A stretch of DNA of 64,000 bases, from NCBI GenBank assembly GCA_009363875.1, contig CM018693.1:72524986-72588985 (forward strand), read 5' to 3'. Origin of the DNA: Mikania micrantha. Its lineage: Eukaryota > Streptophyta > Magnoliopsida > Asterales > Asteraceae. The position numbers were made by a program, and so were the translations under genes. Each line of letters starts with the position of its first letter. Within the stretch, counting starts at the first letter, position 1. Under the pieces are notes generated by a model. The model was not told where the DNA came from, did no database searches, and worked only from the letters and a program-made list of their open reading frames with translations. Positions 34,090 through 42,422 of this stretch are shown here, piece after piece.

Positions 34090-36693
34090 ATGGGTACAAA
34101 GAATCTGACAAATTTGTCTAATTTGCTCAATCTTGACAATGAGATCGGCACCGGAACAAAGCCACCAAGGCTCGTGTCAGGAGATAACTTTCAAGACTGG
34201 AAATTTCGATTTCAGTCATTTATCAAGTATACCGACCCAAAGCTTTGGAGATCAATTGAAGAAGGTCCCTTTGTACCTTCATACCAGAGTGAGCTCAATG
34301 GTCCTCTCGTTCCAAAGGATCCAGAACTGTATACTGACAATGACATACTCATGATGGAGAAGGATGAAAAGGCATATGCCTCGATCACAATGGCTTTGTC
34401 AACAGATGTTGCTCACGGATTCAAGGAACACAAGACTGCTAAGGAACTCTGGAATGCCTTAGTTGAAAGATTTGAAGGAAATGAGGACATGCGAGAGAGT
34501 AGGAAGGACATGCTTAGACAAAGGTTCAACATGTTTAATCATATCAAGGGAGGGTCTCTCGAAGCACAACTCAACAGATTCACACATCTGATGACTGAGA
34601 TGACCAGTTCTGGGATTGAGATGACTAAGGGAGAGGTGAATAAGAAGCTGCTGAATTCACTACCTTACACTTGGAACTCTAACTGTACAACTATCAAAAG
34701 GACCAAGGACATGTACAAGACTTCTTTAAGTGAGCTGATCTCAATTATCAACTCATATGACATGGATGATAAGCAGAGAGCACTAAATCATGCCAGCTCA
34801 ATGGGCATTGCACCTACTTCTGAAAACTCTGCTCTTCTATCAGCAATTAATCATCAATCATCAGGAATGCATCATTATCAGCCTCCTTCCTCTCATGGAG
34901 TTCCTTTTGAGACTGCTTTCCTGTCATCTGGACAAGCTGGATCGGTACCTAAAGTCAATCCAGAAAGTGAAGAGAATCTGCTGCTATTTAAGGGATTCAT
35001 GAATAGCTACAATGCTTTTATCGCAGGAGAATTGGCACCCTCAAATCTCACTCAAGACAATCTAGAGCAGATTAATCCAGCTGATGTTGAAGAAATGGAT
35101 ATCTCATGGCAAATGGCAATGGCTGTGTTCAGAGCAAAGAAGTTCATCAAGAAATATGGAAGAAACAGCTTTGGAAACGCCCCGGGAAAGAAGCTTGGCT
35201 TTGATAAGTCAAAATTACGATGCTACAACTGTGACCAACCGGGTCACTTTGCCAGGGAATGTAAGCAGCCAAAGGTGGCTACGGAAGGAGGAGAAAAGAA
35301 GCCTGAAGAGAAGTCAGGAAATACAGCTGCTGGAGGAAGCGCTAGCACTTCTAAAGCGTTGGTGACTCAGGAGACTGACTCCTATGATTGGAGTGATCAA
35401 GTGCAGGAACTGGAACTGACTCTGAGTCATGCTTTCATGGCTGAAGTGGACGACAAGCAAAAGGAGGTAACTGAAAATCTTTGCTCTACCTCATGCATAA
35501 ATAAAGTATTTAAGTACAGGTCGCACAATGAATCACTAATCAAAGAATTAAACAAACTTAAATACTTTAACTCAGAATTTCTTAAAAATGAAGGAATTTT
35601 TAAAAGGAAACTTGAAGCCGAGGGTCGGGATGTGGCAAGGCTAAAAGAACTTCTAAGTGACAAAGAGTCCAACTATCGAGAAGCTCGACGAAAAATCGAT
35701 GAACTCACTCTAGAGTTGGATCAAGTCAAATCTCAACTTTCTAAATCATCAATTAAATGTGAAAGATTTGATTATTCAAGCCAGATTTTAGAAAATATGA
35801 CATCAATGCGATTCCGGGAAAAGAGGGGTAGTGGAATTGGGTATAATGAATGTGCACCACCTTTTAACCATAATTACTCATGCATGCCAAGAATCAACAC
35901 ATCCGTTGATGACTTGGAAATGGATTCTGGTCATGATTGTGATTTTCCCACCAAACCAGTTGTGCTTACAGCTGACCCTGTTGTAACTAATGATTCTGAG
36001 GTTTGTGCAGAAAAACTAAGTGTTGCAGGTTTAAAGGAGGAGAAGGTAGAAATAAGTGCAGGAAGGAGCACAGATTGTTCATCATCTACAAGCATATCAT
36101 CTTTTGTTCCAAAAATTGATTTTGTTAGAAAATTTGATGAAATTAACATTAATATCAATGATATGCCGAAACATTTTCAAAAAACATTTGCTATAAAATC
36201 AACTCTCTCTCCTTTAACAACACAGACTGCACCGGCTCATTCCACAGTTACCAAAGAGGAAAGTTCATTGTTAAATCCTAACTGTGAACCTTATATTCCC
36301 ACTTCTTTCTCTAGTCAAAGTAACTGTGATGTAAAGCCCTTTGACCCAATTGAATTTCACCAAAAGGTCTGCTGTTATGCATGTGGGAAACCAGGCCACA
36401 TTGCTAGATATTGTCTGCACCGACCTACTGAATTCTTCTATGGGAAGAATCAGAAGGTCATCCCTAAGGCTAAACCAGTTAATAAACATGTGATGACCTT
36501 ACCATCCTCCAAGCCTGAGGCAACCTCTCAGAAGGGGACACAGACTCAGACTTCTTCCACTGCAAAAAGACCTAAGAAATCCAACAAACCTCCATCTAAT
36601 TTTCATAAGCAAACAAAAGGGATTTTCAAAAATAAGACAAAACCAGTTAACCAGGGCAGTGGAAGCATGACAAAACATATTAGGTACAACTAA
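34090..36693 (+). CDS. gag: Gag of the copia element, 867 residues
   Basis: Open frame starting at ATG 34090 after a 470-nt leader. The N-terminal part (about residues 30-230) is a UBN2/Retrotran_gag-type capsid domain. A CCHC knuckle lies at C378-x2-C381-x4-H386-x4-C391. Residues about 470-560 are rich in Lys/Glu/Leu heptads (likely coiled coil), and a second CCHC knuckle lies at C762-C765-H770-C775. The tail is Lys/Pro-rich. Two knuckles nearly 400 residues apart and a long C-terminal extension make it larger than ordinary copia Gag and fit Sireviruses. After the TAA the same frame stays open to a TGA at 36793, ending VWVPISH; that tail looks conserved in type, so the TAA may be a mutation. 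Gag assembles the particle and binds element RNA. Confidence 0.9.
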   Translation: MGTKNLTNLSNLLNLDNEIGTGTKPPRLVSGDNFQDWKFRFQSFIKYTDPKLWRSIEEGPFVPSYQSELNGPLVPKDPELYTDNDILMMEKDEKAYASITMALSTDVAHGFKEHKTAKELWNALVERFEGNEDMRESRKDMLRQRFNMFNHIKGGSLEAQLNRFTHLMTEMTSSGIEMTKGEVNKKLLNSLPYTWNSNCTTIKRTKDMYKTSLSELISIINSYDMDDKQRALNHASSMGIAPTSENSALLSAINHQSSGMHHYQPPSSHGVPFETAFLSSGQAGSVPKVNPESEENLLLFKGFMNSYNAFIAGELAPSNLTQDNLEQINPADVEEMDISWQMAMAVFRAKKFIKKYGRNSFGNAPGKKLGFDKSKLRCYNCDQPGHFARECKQPKVATEGGEKKPEEKSGNTAAGGSASTSKALVTQETDSYDWSDQVQELELTLSHAFMAEVDDKQKEVTENLCSTSCINKVFKYRSHNESLIKELNKLKYFNSEFLKNEGIFKRKLEAEGRDVARLKELLSDKESNYREARRKIDELTLELDQVKSQLSKSSIKCERFDYSSQILENMTSMRFREKRGSGIGYNECAPPFNHNYSCMPRINTSVDDLEMDSGHDCDFPTKPVVLTADPVVTNDSEVCAEKLSVAGLKEEKVEISAGRSTDCSSSTSISSFVPKIDFVRKFDEINININDMPKHFQKTFAIKSTLSPLTTQTAPAHSTVTKEESSLLNPNCEPYIPTSFSSQSNCDVKPFDPIEFHQKVCCYACGKPGHIARYCLHRPTEFFYGKNQKVIPKAKPVNKHVMTLPSSKPEATSQKGTQTQTSSTAKRPKKSNKPPSNFHKQTKGIFKNKTKPVNQGSGSMTKHIRYN

Positions 36694-36773
36694 GGCAGAC
36701 CCAAAAACCGACCCAAACCCAAACCCAAGGACAAAGTCTCTTCCATTACCAAAGTACCTAAATCTGTTATGGT

Positions 36774-39700
36774 TTGGGTACCTATTTCTCACTGATTGTG
36801 TGTAAAATGCAGGGACGGCCAAGTAAGCTCAATCATGTTTGGTACGTAGATAGTGGCTGCTCCCGGCACATGACTGGGGACTTTTCTCAGTTACATGAAG
36901 TTACACCATTCAATGGGGGATATGTATCATTTGCAGGAGACAAGGGAGGAAGGATAAGTATGAAAGGCACGGTCACAAATGGAACTCTTAGTTTTGAAGA
37001 CGTATATTATGTTGAAGAGCTCAATCACAGTCTCTTGAGTGTTTCTCAGATCTGCGACAAGAGTTTTTCAACACACTTCACAAACAAGGAGTGTCTTATT
37101 CTTAAGCCTGGTTTTGTGGTGCCTGAGAAGTGGATTCTGATGAGAACTCCAAGGATAAACAATGCATACATTATCAACATGAACTCAGATTTGTTTACAG
37201 AGAACACTTGCTTGTTTTCTAAGGCATCGGAGCATGATTGTCTATTGTGGCATCGGAGGCTGGGTCACGTAAATCTGAAGAATCTAAATCGATTAGCCAA
37301 GGGAGATCATGTTATTGGCTTGCCCTCAAAGGACTTCTCAACCATTGAGAAATGTATTGCTTGTGCCAAGGGAAAGCAACATAAGAGACCTCACAAGCCT
37401 AAACTGTTCAACTCTATCTCTTCAGTTCTACAACTTCTTCACATGGATCTCTTCGGACCAGTCAATGTTATGAGCATCGGGAAGAAGTCATACTGTTTGG
37501 TAGTAACTGATGACTACTCCAGATTCACTTGGGTATTCTTTCTGGCCAAGAAGGATGAGACTCCAGAGATTCTTAAGAAGTTTATTACCTTAATTGAGAA
37601 TAAGAGAAATCTGAAGGTTAAGGTAATCAGAACTGATAATGGTACTGAATTCAGAAATCAGACTCTTATAGATTTCTGTGATGAGAAAGGAATTGCCAAA
37701 CAATACAGTGCAGCAAGAACTCCTCAGCAAAATGGAGTTGCTGAAAGAAGAAACAGAACACTTATAGAGGCCGCTCGAACTATGTTGTCGGAGTCAAAGC
37801 TGCCTATTTTCTTTTGGGCCGAAGCAGTTAACACTGCTTGCTATGTTCAGAATCGAGCTCTACTAAACAAGCGTCATCAGAAGACTCCCTACGAGATTCT
37901 CTTCAATCAGAAACCCAAAGTTGGCCACTTCAAGTCATTCAGATGTCCTTGTACTCTTCTTCATACTGAGCCTAATCACAAGTTTGATGACAAGGCAGAC
38001 GAATGTTACTTCGTGGGTTATTCGTCTGAAAAGGCAGCATACAGAGTTTATAACAAGAAGACTCGGGTGATTGTGGAATCATACTACATTGATTGGCAAG
38101 AAATGAACTCTACTGATGCCGGTTCTGGTCCAAACTGGCTGTTTGAGTATGACTCCACTTTTAGGCCCTTCAGTACTACATCTGAGAACGCAGGAGCATC
38201 TGAGCAAGCTGATGAATTTTCCACAAGTGATGACATGGACTACAGGGTTGACTATGTTCCTTGTGATCCTAGTCATCTGACAGTTGACCCTCCGAGAATG
38301 TATAATCGTGCCCCTCCAGCTCAGCCAACCCCAATTCATGAAGTTCTTCCATCAGAACCAGACAATTCTCAGTCGGTTCAGCCTCTTCCTGACACTGATC
38401 AAACCTCATCCTCTTCCCACCAGACCTTTGATAATCCACTCTTCTCAGATAGCATTCCTGAGGAACATTGTGTGGATCCTGGAGCTGAAGCAAGTGAAAC
38501 TGCTCCTATTGACCACATTTCCTCTTCAAGTGAAGAACAAGTTAACAATATCAGCAACCTGCTAGATAATCTGGCAGTAGAAGAAGTGCCAACACTTAGT
38601 GTAAACAAGAATCATCCAGTGGAGAATATTATTGGACCTCTCTCAGAAGGCGTTCTTACTCGAAGCAAATCCATTACAGTTCAGAACGCGTTGCCTGAAG
38701 AGACACTCACTCGTAGTCAATCAGGTCCTATTAATTCTTGTTTATATTCGTGTTTTATTTCGCAGGTGGAACCCAAGAACGTCAAAATGGCTCTCAAGGA
38801 GTCCAGCTGGGTTGAGGCAATGCAAGAAGAGCTGATGCAGTTTCAGAAGCTCAAGGTTTGGAATCTGGTTCCTCTACCCAAAGGAAAACTGCCTATAGGA
38901 ACCATATGGGTTTTCAGAAACAAGAGAGATGATTCTGGTGTAATTATCAGAAACAAAGCCAGACTGGTCATTCAAGGATTTTATCAGCAGGAGGGGATAG
39001 ATTATGAAGAAGTCTTTGCCCCGGTTGCGAGACTTGAGGCCATACAGATTTTCTTGGCATATGCTTCATATATGAACTTCACTATATATCAGATGGATGT
39101 GAAGACTGCATTTCTGTATGGGAAGGTTAAAGAGGAAATCTATGTCTGCCAGCCTCCTGGGTTTGAGGATTCTCAGTTCCCCGACCACGTCTACAACTTA
39201 GACAAAGCTCTCTATGGTCTTCATCAGGCACCGCGAGCGTGGTATGCAACACTTACCGATCATCTACTTGCAAATGGATATACCCGTGGAGCCATTGATC
39301 AGACTTTGTTCGTTCGCAAAGATAAGGATGATTTAATACTCGTTCAAATCTATGTGGATGACATCATATTCGGCTCCACCAGCTCAGCGTTGTGCAAAGA
39401 ATTTGAAGGGGTAATGAAGAAGAAATTTGAGATGAGTGCGATGGGAGAAATGACCTTCTTTCTGGGTCTGCAGGTAAAGCAAGATTGTAAGGGTGTGCTG
39501 ATTCACCAAGGAAAATACGTCACAGACATTTTGAACAAGTTCAAAATGATGGAGTCAAAGCCGGCATCCACTCCCATGGCTGCACGTCCTATCCTGACTT
39601 CGGATTCGGAAGGTGAAGATGTCGATCAGCACCTCTATCGCTCGATGATTGGTTCTCTGATGTATCTGACTGCTAGTCGTCCAGACATTATGTTTTCAGT

Positions 39701-40226
39701 ATGTCAGTGTGCCAGATATCAGGCAAATCCGAAGGCATCTCACCTCATAGCTGTCAAGAGAATCTTTCGGTACCTAGTCGGGAAACCTAAGCTCGGACTT
39801 TGGTATCCAAAGAACTCTGAGTTTCAATTATTTGCATACTCAGACAGTGACTTTGGTGGATGTAACCTGGATAGGAAGTCAACCACGGGTGGGTGTCAGT
39901 ACCTGGGAGATCGTCTTGTTTCATGGCAATGCAAGAAGCAGACCACCGTATCCACATCCACCGCAGAAGCTGAATATGTTGCTGCTTCCAGTTGCTGCTC
40001 TCAGGTTATCTGGATGCAACAACAACTCCTCGATTACGGTTTGAACTTTCTTGACTCTCCTATTTATTGTGACAATGAAGCAGCCCTACAGATCGTCAAG
40101 AATCCGGTACAACATTCCAAAACTAAACATATTGACATCCGGATTCACTTCATCCGTGACTGTTTCGAACGAAAGCTGATTCATCTTGAAAAGGTCCACA
40201 CTGATGACAATCTAGCGGACCTTTAA
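36774..40226 (+). CDS. pol: Copia Pol: protease, integrase, RT, RNase H
   Basis: Open frame of 1150 residues in a different frame from gag. ATG 36774 is the first; ATG 36807 (MQGRPSK) is an alternative, and translation may instead need frameshifting from gag. Protease DSG at residues 26-28; GAG-pre-integrase HHCC segment (HRRLGH...CIACAKGK); integrase catalytic blocks HMDLFGPV, RTDNGTEF and NGVAERRNRT; RT with QMDVKTAFLYG and YVDD at residues 860-863; RNase H with SDSDFGGC and STSTAEAEYVAAS. The frame stops at 40224-40226 (after LADL), about 22 codons before a natural-looking stop at 40293-40295, so the last residues of RNase H are lost. The protein makes and integrates the DNA copy. Confidence 0.93.
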   Translation: MGTYFSLIVCKMQGRPSKLNHVWYVDSGCSRHMTGDFSQLHEVTPFNGGYVSFAGDKGGRISMKGTVTNGTLSFEDVYYVEELNHSLLSVSQICDKSFSTHFTNKECLILKPGFVVPEKWILMRTPRINNAYIINMNSDLFTENTCLFSKASEHDCLLWHRRLGHVNLKNLNRLAKGDHVIGLPSKDFSTIEKCIACAKGKQHKRPHKPKLFNSISSVLQLLHMDLFGPVNVMSIGKKSYCLVVTDDYSRFTWVFFLAKKDETPEILKKFITLIENKRNLKVKVIRTDNGTEFRNQTLIDFCDEKGIAKQYSAARTPQQNGVAERRNRTLIEAARTMLSESKLPIFFWAEAVNTACYVQNRALLNKRHQKTPYEILFNQKPKVGHFKSFRCPCTLLHTEPNHKFDDKADECYFVGYSSEKAAYRVYNKKTRVIVESYYIDWQEMNSTDAGSGPNWLFEYDSTFRPFSTTSENAGASEQADEFSTSDDMDYRVDYVPCDPSHLTVDPPRMYNRAPPAQPTPIHEVLPSEPDNSQSVQPLPDTDQTSSSSHQTFDNPLFSDSIPEEHCVDPGAEASETAPIDHISSSSEEQVNNISNLLDNLAVEEVPTLSVNKNHPVENIIGPLSEGVLTRSKSITVQNALPEETLTRSQSGPINSCLYSCFISQVEPKNVKMALKESSWVEAMQEELMQFQKLKVWNLVPLPKGKLPIGTIWVFRNKRDDSGVIIRNKARLVIQGFYQQEGIDYEEVFAPVARLEAIQIFLAYASYMNFTIYQMDVKTAFLYGKVKEEIYVCQPPGFEDSQFPDHVYNLDKALYGLHQAPRAWYATLTDHLLANGYTRGAIDQTLFVRKDKDDLILVQIYVDDIIFGSTSSALCKEFEGVMKKKFEMSAMGEMTFFLGLQVKQDCKGVLIHQGKYVTDILNKFKMMESKPASTPMAARPILTSDSEGEDVDQHLYRSMIGSLMYLTASRPDIMFSVCQCARYQANPKASHLIAVKRIFRYLVGKPKLGLWYPKNSEFQLFAYSDSDFGGCNLDRKSTTGGCQYLGDRLVSWQCKKQTTVSTSTAEAEYVAASSCCSQVIWMQQQLLDYGLNFLDSPIYCDNEAALQIVKNPVQHSKTKHIDIRIHFIRDCFERKLIHLEKVHTDDNLADL

Positions 40227-40295
40227 ACAAAACCGTTCGATACAGCACGCTTCCATCACCTGCTTGCCTCTCTCAAATTAATAAGCTTTAATTAA

Positions 40296-41505
40296 AAGCA
40301 TTTTTGTAAACACATTAAAATTTGTGTCCTCCCATAGTCACAAATTTAGGGGGAGAAAATTTACAAAAACAACAAAAAGATTTTTCATTCTTTGAGTCAG
40401 AAAATTTACAAAAACAACAAAAAGATTTTTCATTCTTTGAGTCAGAAAATTTACAAAAAAATTTTTTACAAAAACAACAAAAAGATTTTCGGTTGGTTTT
40501 TAAGTCAGTCTAAGATAATCTATAAGTTTAGGGGGAGTTAAGTTTTGAAATCTTACGAAAAGGAGATTTTGTCTCTAGCTATTCAAAGAAAATTACAAAA
40601 ACATTTTTAAATTTTAACTTTACAAAAACTTAAGAAAATACAAAAAGATTTTATTTGGACAAGCAAAGTGAATCGATCAAATTGGGAAGTGAAATAATCT
40701 CTAAGGATCAGAATTTCACTATCTTATTATAATTTCAAAAGAAATCACAACCTTGAATATCTATTCTATGCTAAGAAGCTAAAATAAGTTTTTTTTTTTC
40801 AAAATTTAAATAATCAGACTTGATCAAACTTAAAATACATATAAATAGATAAATAAGTGTGAAATTGTGATCATTAGATAACTAGAAACGTGTGACAACT
40901 ATTTGACTTCTTGTTTAGATCCTTGAATCAAAACGAGATTGTGTTTCTATAAACTTGAAATTGTGTTTGAAAAACTCGGGTATTTTCCATGTTTTGTGCA
41001 AACAAAGAGCGGGAAATACCTACTGAAGCATTCTATGTTTTGCGTAAGCAAAGAACTGGATGTGTGACGTTAAGGCCAATGTGTCTGCAGATCAGAAAAT
41101 AAAAGATGCCAATGAGCACAAGATGATAGAACCCCTTCTTGTTCTTGATTCTAAACCTACTAGATCTGTTCTTTTCTTTTCTCATCTTAAAACTCTGTCA
41201 AAATAATTTGAAGTTCGTTGAAACACAATCAAAGTTTGAAACAAAGGATTTAACAAGACTGATAGGTTGCATATTAATCTAGTCTTACAATCTAATTGAT
41301 CACAAATTTCCCAAAAGATATTTTCAGAAAAACTTGATCATATAACTGATTTTTAAGAGATGGAATAACGAGTGGAAATAATTGGTAGGGAATAGCTATT
41401 TAAAGGTTGTGCTTCTTTAAGAAATTAACTAATATAGTTAAAATTTTGATAACAGATTTGATCCCACAAATTTGAACCGACTAAACTTTAAAACTTGTTC
41501 AAAGT
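40296..41505 (+). other. Non-coding interval after pol with PPT-like motifs
   Basis: No ORF of note. TTAGGGGGAGAAAA (40346-40359) and TTTAGGGGGAGTTA (40528-40541) resemble the true PPT at 45464-45477. Extra PPT-like copies between pol and the 3' LTR are a known Sirevirus trait. The rest is A-rich. Confidence 0.6.
40355..40500 (+). repeat. 45-bp tandem repeat
   Basis: Two identical 45-bp units and a third altered one; each begins GAAAATTTACAAAAACAAC and contains AAAAAGATTTTTC. Confidence 0.9.
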
Positions 41506-41610
41506 TTATTATTTTATTTTATTTTATTTTATTTTATTTATTTTATTTTATTTTATTTTATTTTATTTTATTTTATTTTATTTTATTTTATTTTATTTTA
41601 TTTTATTTTA
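41506..41610. repeat. (TTTTA)n microsatellite
   Basis: About 20 nearly uninterrupted pentamers, with one TTTA irregularity near 41540. Confidence 0.95.
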
Positions 41611-41654
41611 GAAAAGTTAGAATTTTAAATTCGAAATAAGAAAATTAAAGGGTG

Positions 41655-41709
41655 CGTATTCGAAATCGAGTACACGAAATTTCGTACACGAAATCAGGTC
41701 TATAAATAG
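41655..41709 (+). promoter_or_regulatory. Putative internal promoter before the third ORF
   Basis: TCGAGTACACGAAATTTCGTACACGAAA-type boxes are followed at 41701-41709 by TATAAATAG, the same TATA sequence as in the LTR (33402, 45634) with the same box family upstream. The distance to ATG 42423 is 722 bp; the LTR TATA is 688 bp from the gag ATG. Confidence 0.45.
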
Positions 41710-42095
41710 TTCAACCATATCCAATTTCGTGTACCATAATTTTCGTGTAACGATTTCAGTTTCGATTACTCCATAAGGCGATTTTTATTTCCAGACCAGT
41801 TTTCGAAATTCTACTCCGGCTATCTTATAGATCATCATTAGGCGACTCTAGGTATAGATTTTTATCAAATTTTGACCGCGGATTTGAAAGTTATGATCAA
41901 GATAAATTTTCGTGTACACAAATGTTCGTGTACAGTCGGTTTTTGGTCAAATTGACCAAGAAATGCTCAAAATTGAAAGACGATCTATGAATATGTTGGT
42001 CGCCTCTCAATTGCGAGTATATTGAACAGGGTTAGAACATCTATGGAGCCAAAATGATGAGTTTTTCTAAGAATTTGATGTACACGAAATGTACA

Positions 42096-42274
42096 ACTTC
42101 GTGTACACGAATATTTCGTGTACAACCAATATTTCGTGTACAGACTACATTTCGTGTACAGAATGAACTTCGTGTACAGATCACATTTCGTGTACAAGTT
42201 CCATTTCGTGTACATAGTGGGTTTCGTGTACAGTATGTACTTCGTGTACATCATGGTTTTCGTGTACACAAGAC
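42096..42274 (+). repeat. 18-bp-period TTCGTGTACA array
   Basis: Ten units starting at 42096, 42113, 42131, 42149, 42167, 42185, 42203, 42221, 42239 and 42257. Bases 3-12 of each unit are TTCGTGTACA without change; the other bases share no pattern. One further perfect and several altered copies follow to 42385. Confidence 0.9.
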
Positions 42275-42422
42275 TTAGAAAAATTTTCAACAACTTCAAC
42301 TTTCGTGATCATACTGGTCTTCGTGAACACTAAGACTTAGAAAATTTTACAACTCATTCGTGTATAACTGTTGTTTCGTGTACACATCATTTTTAACTAA
42401 CTTAATCCGTATTATGTTTCAG

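Noticed and set aside
38079..38835. Minus and plus ORFs of 67-93 codons inside copia pol
   Set aside because: Shadows of the long pol frame.
42096..42274. CRISPR-like look of the 18-bp array
   Set aside because: Repeat too short (10 bp), spacer 8 bp, plant retrotransposon context.
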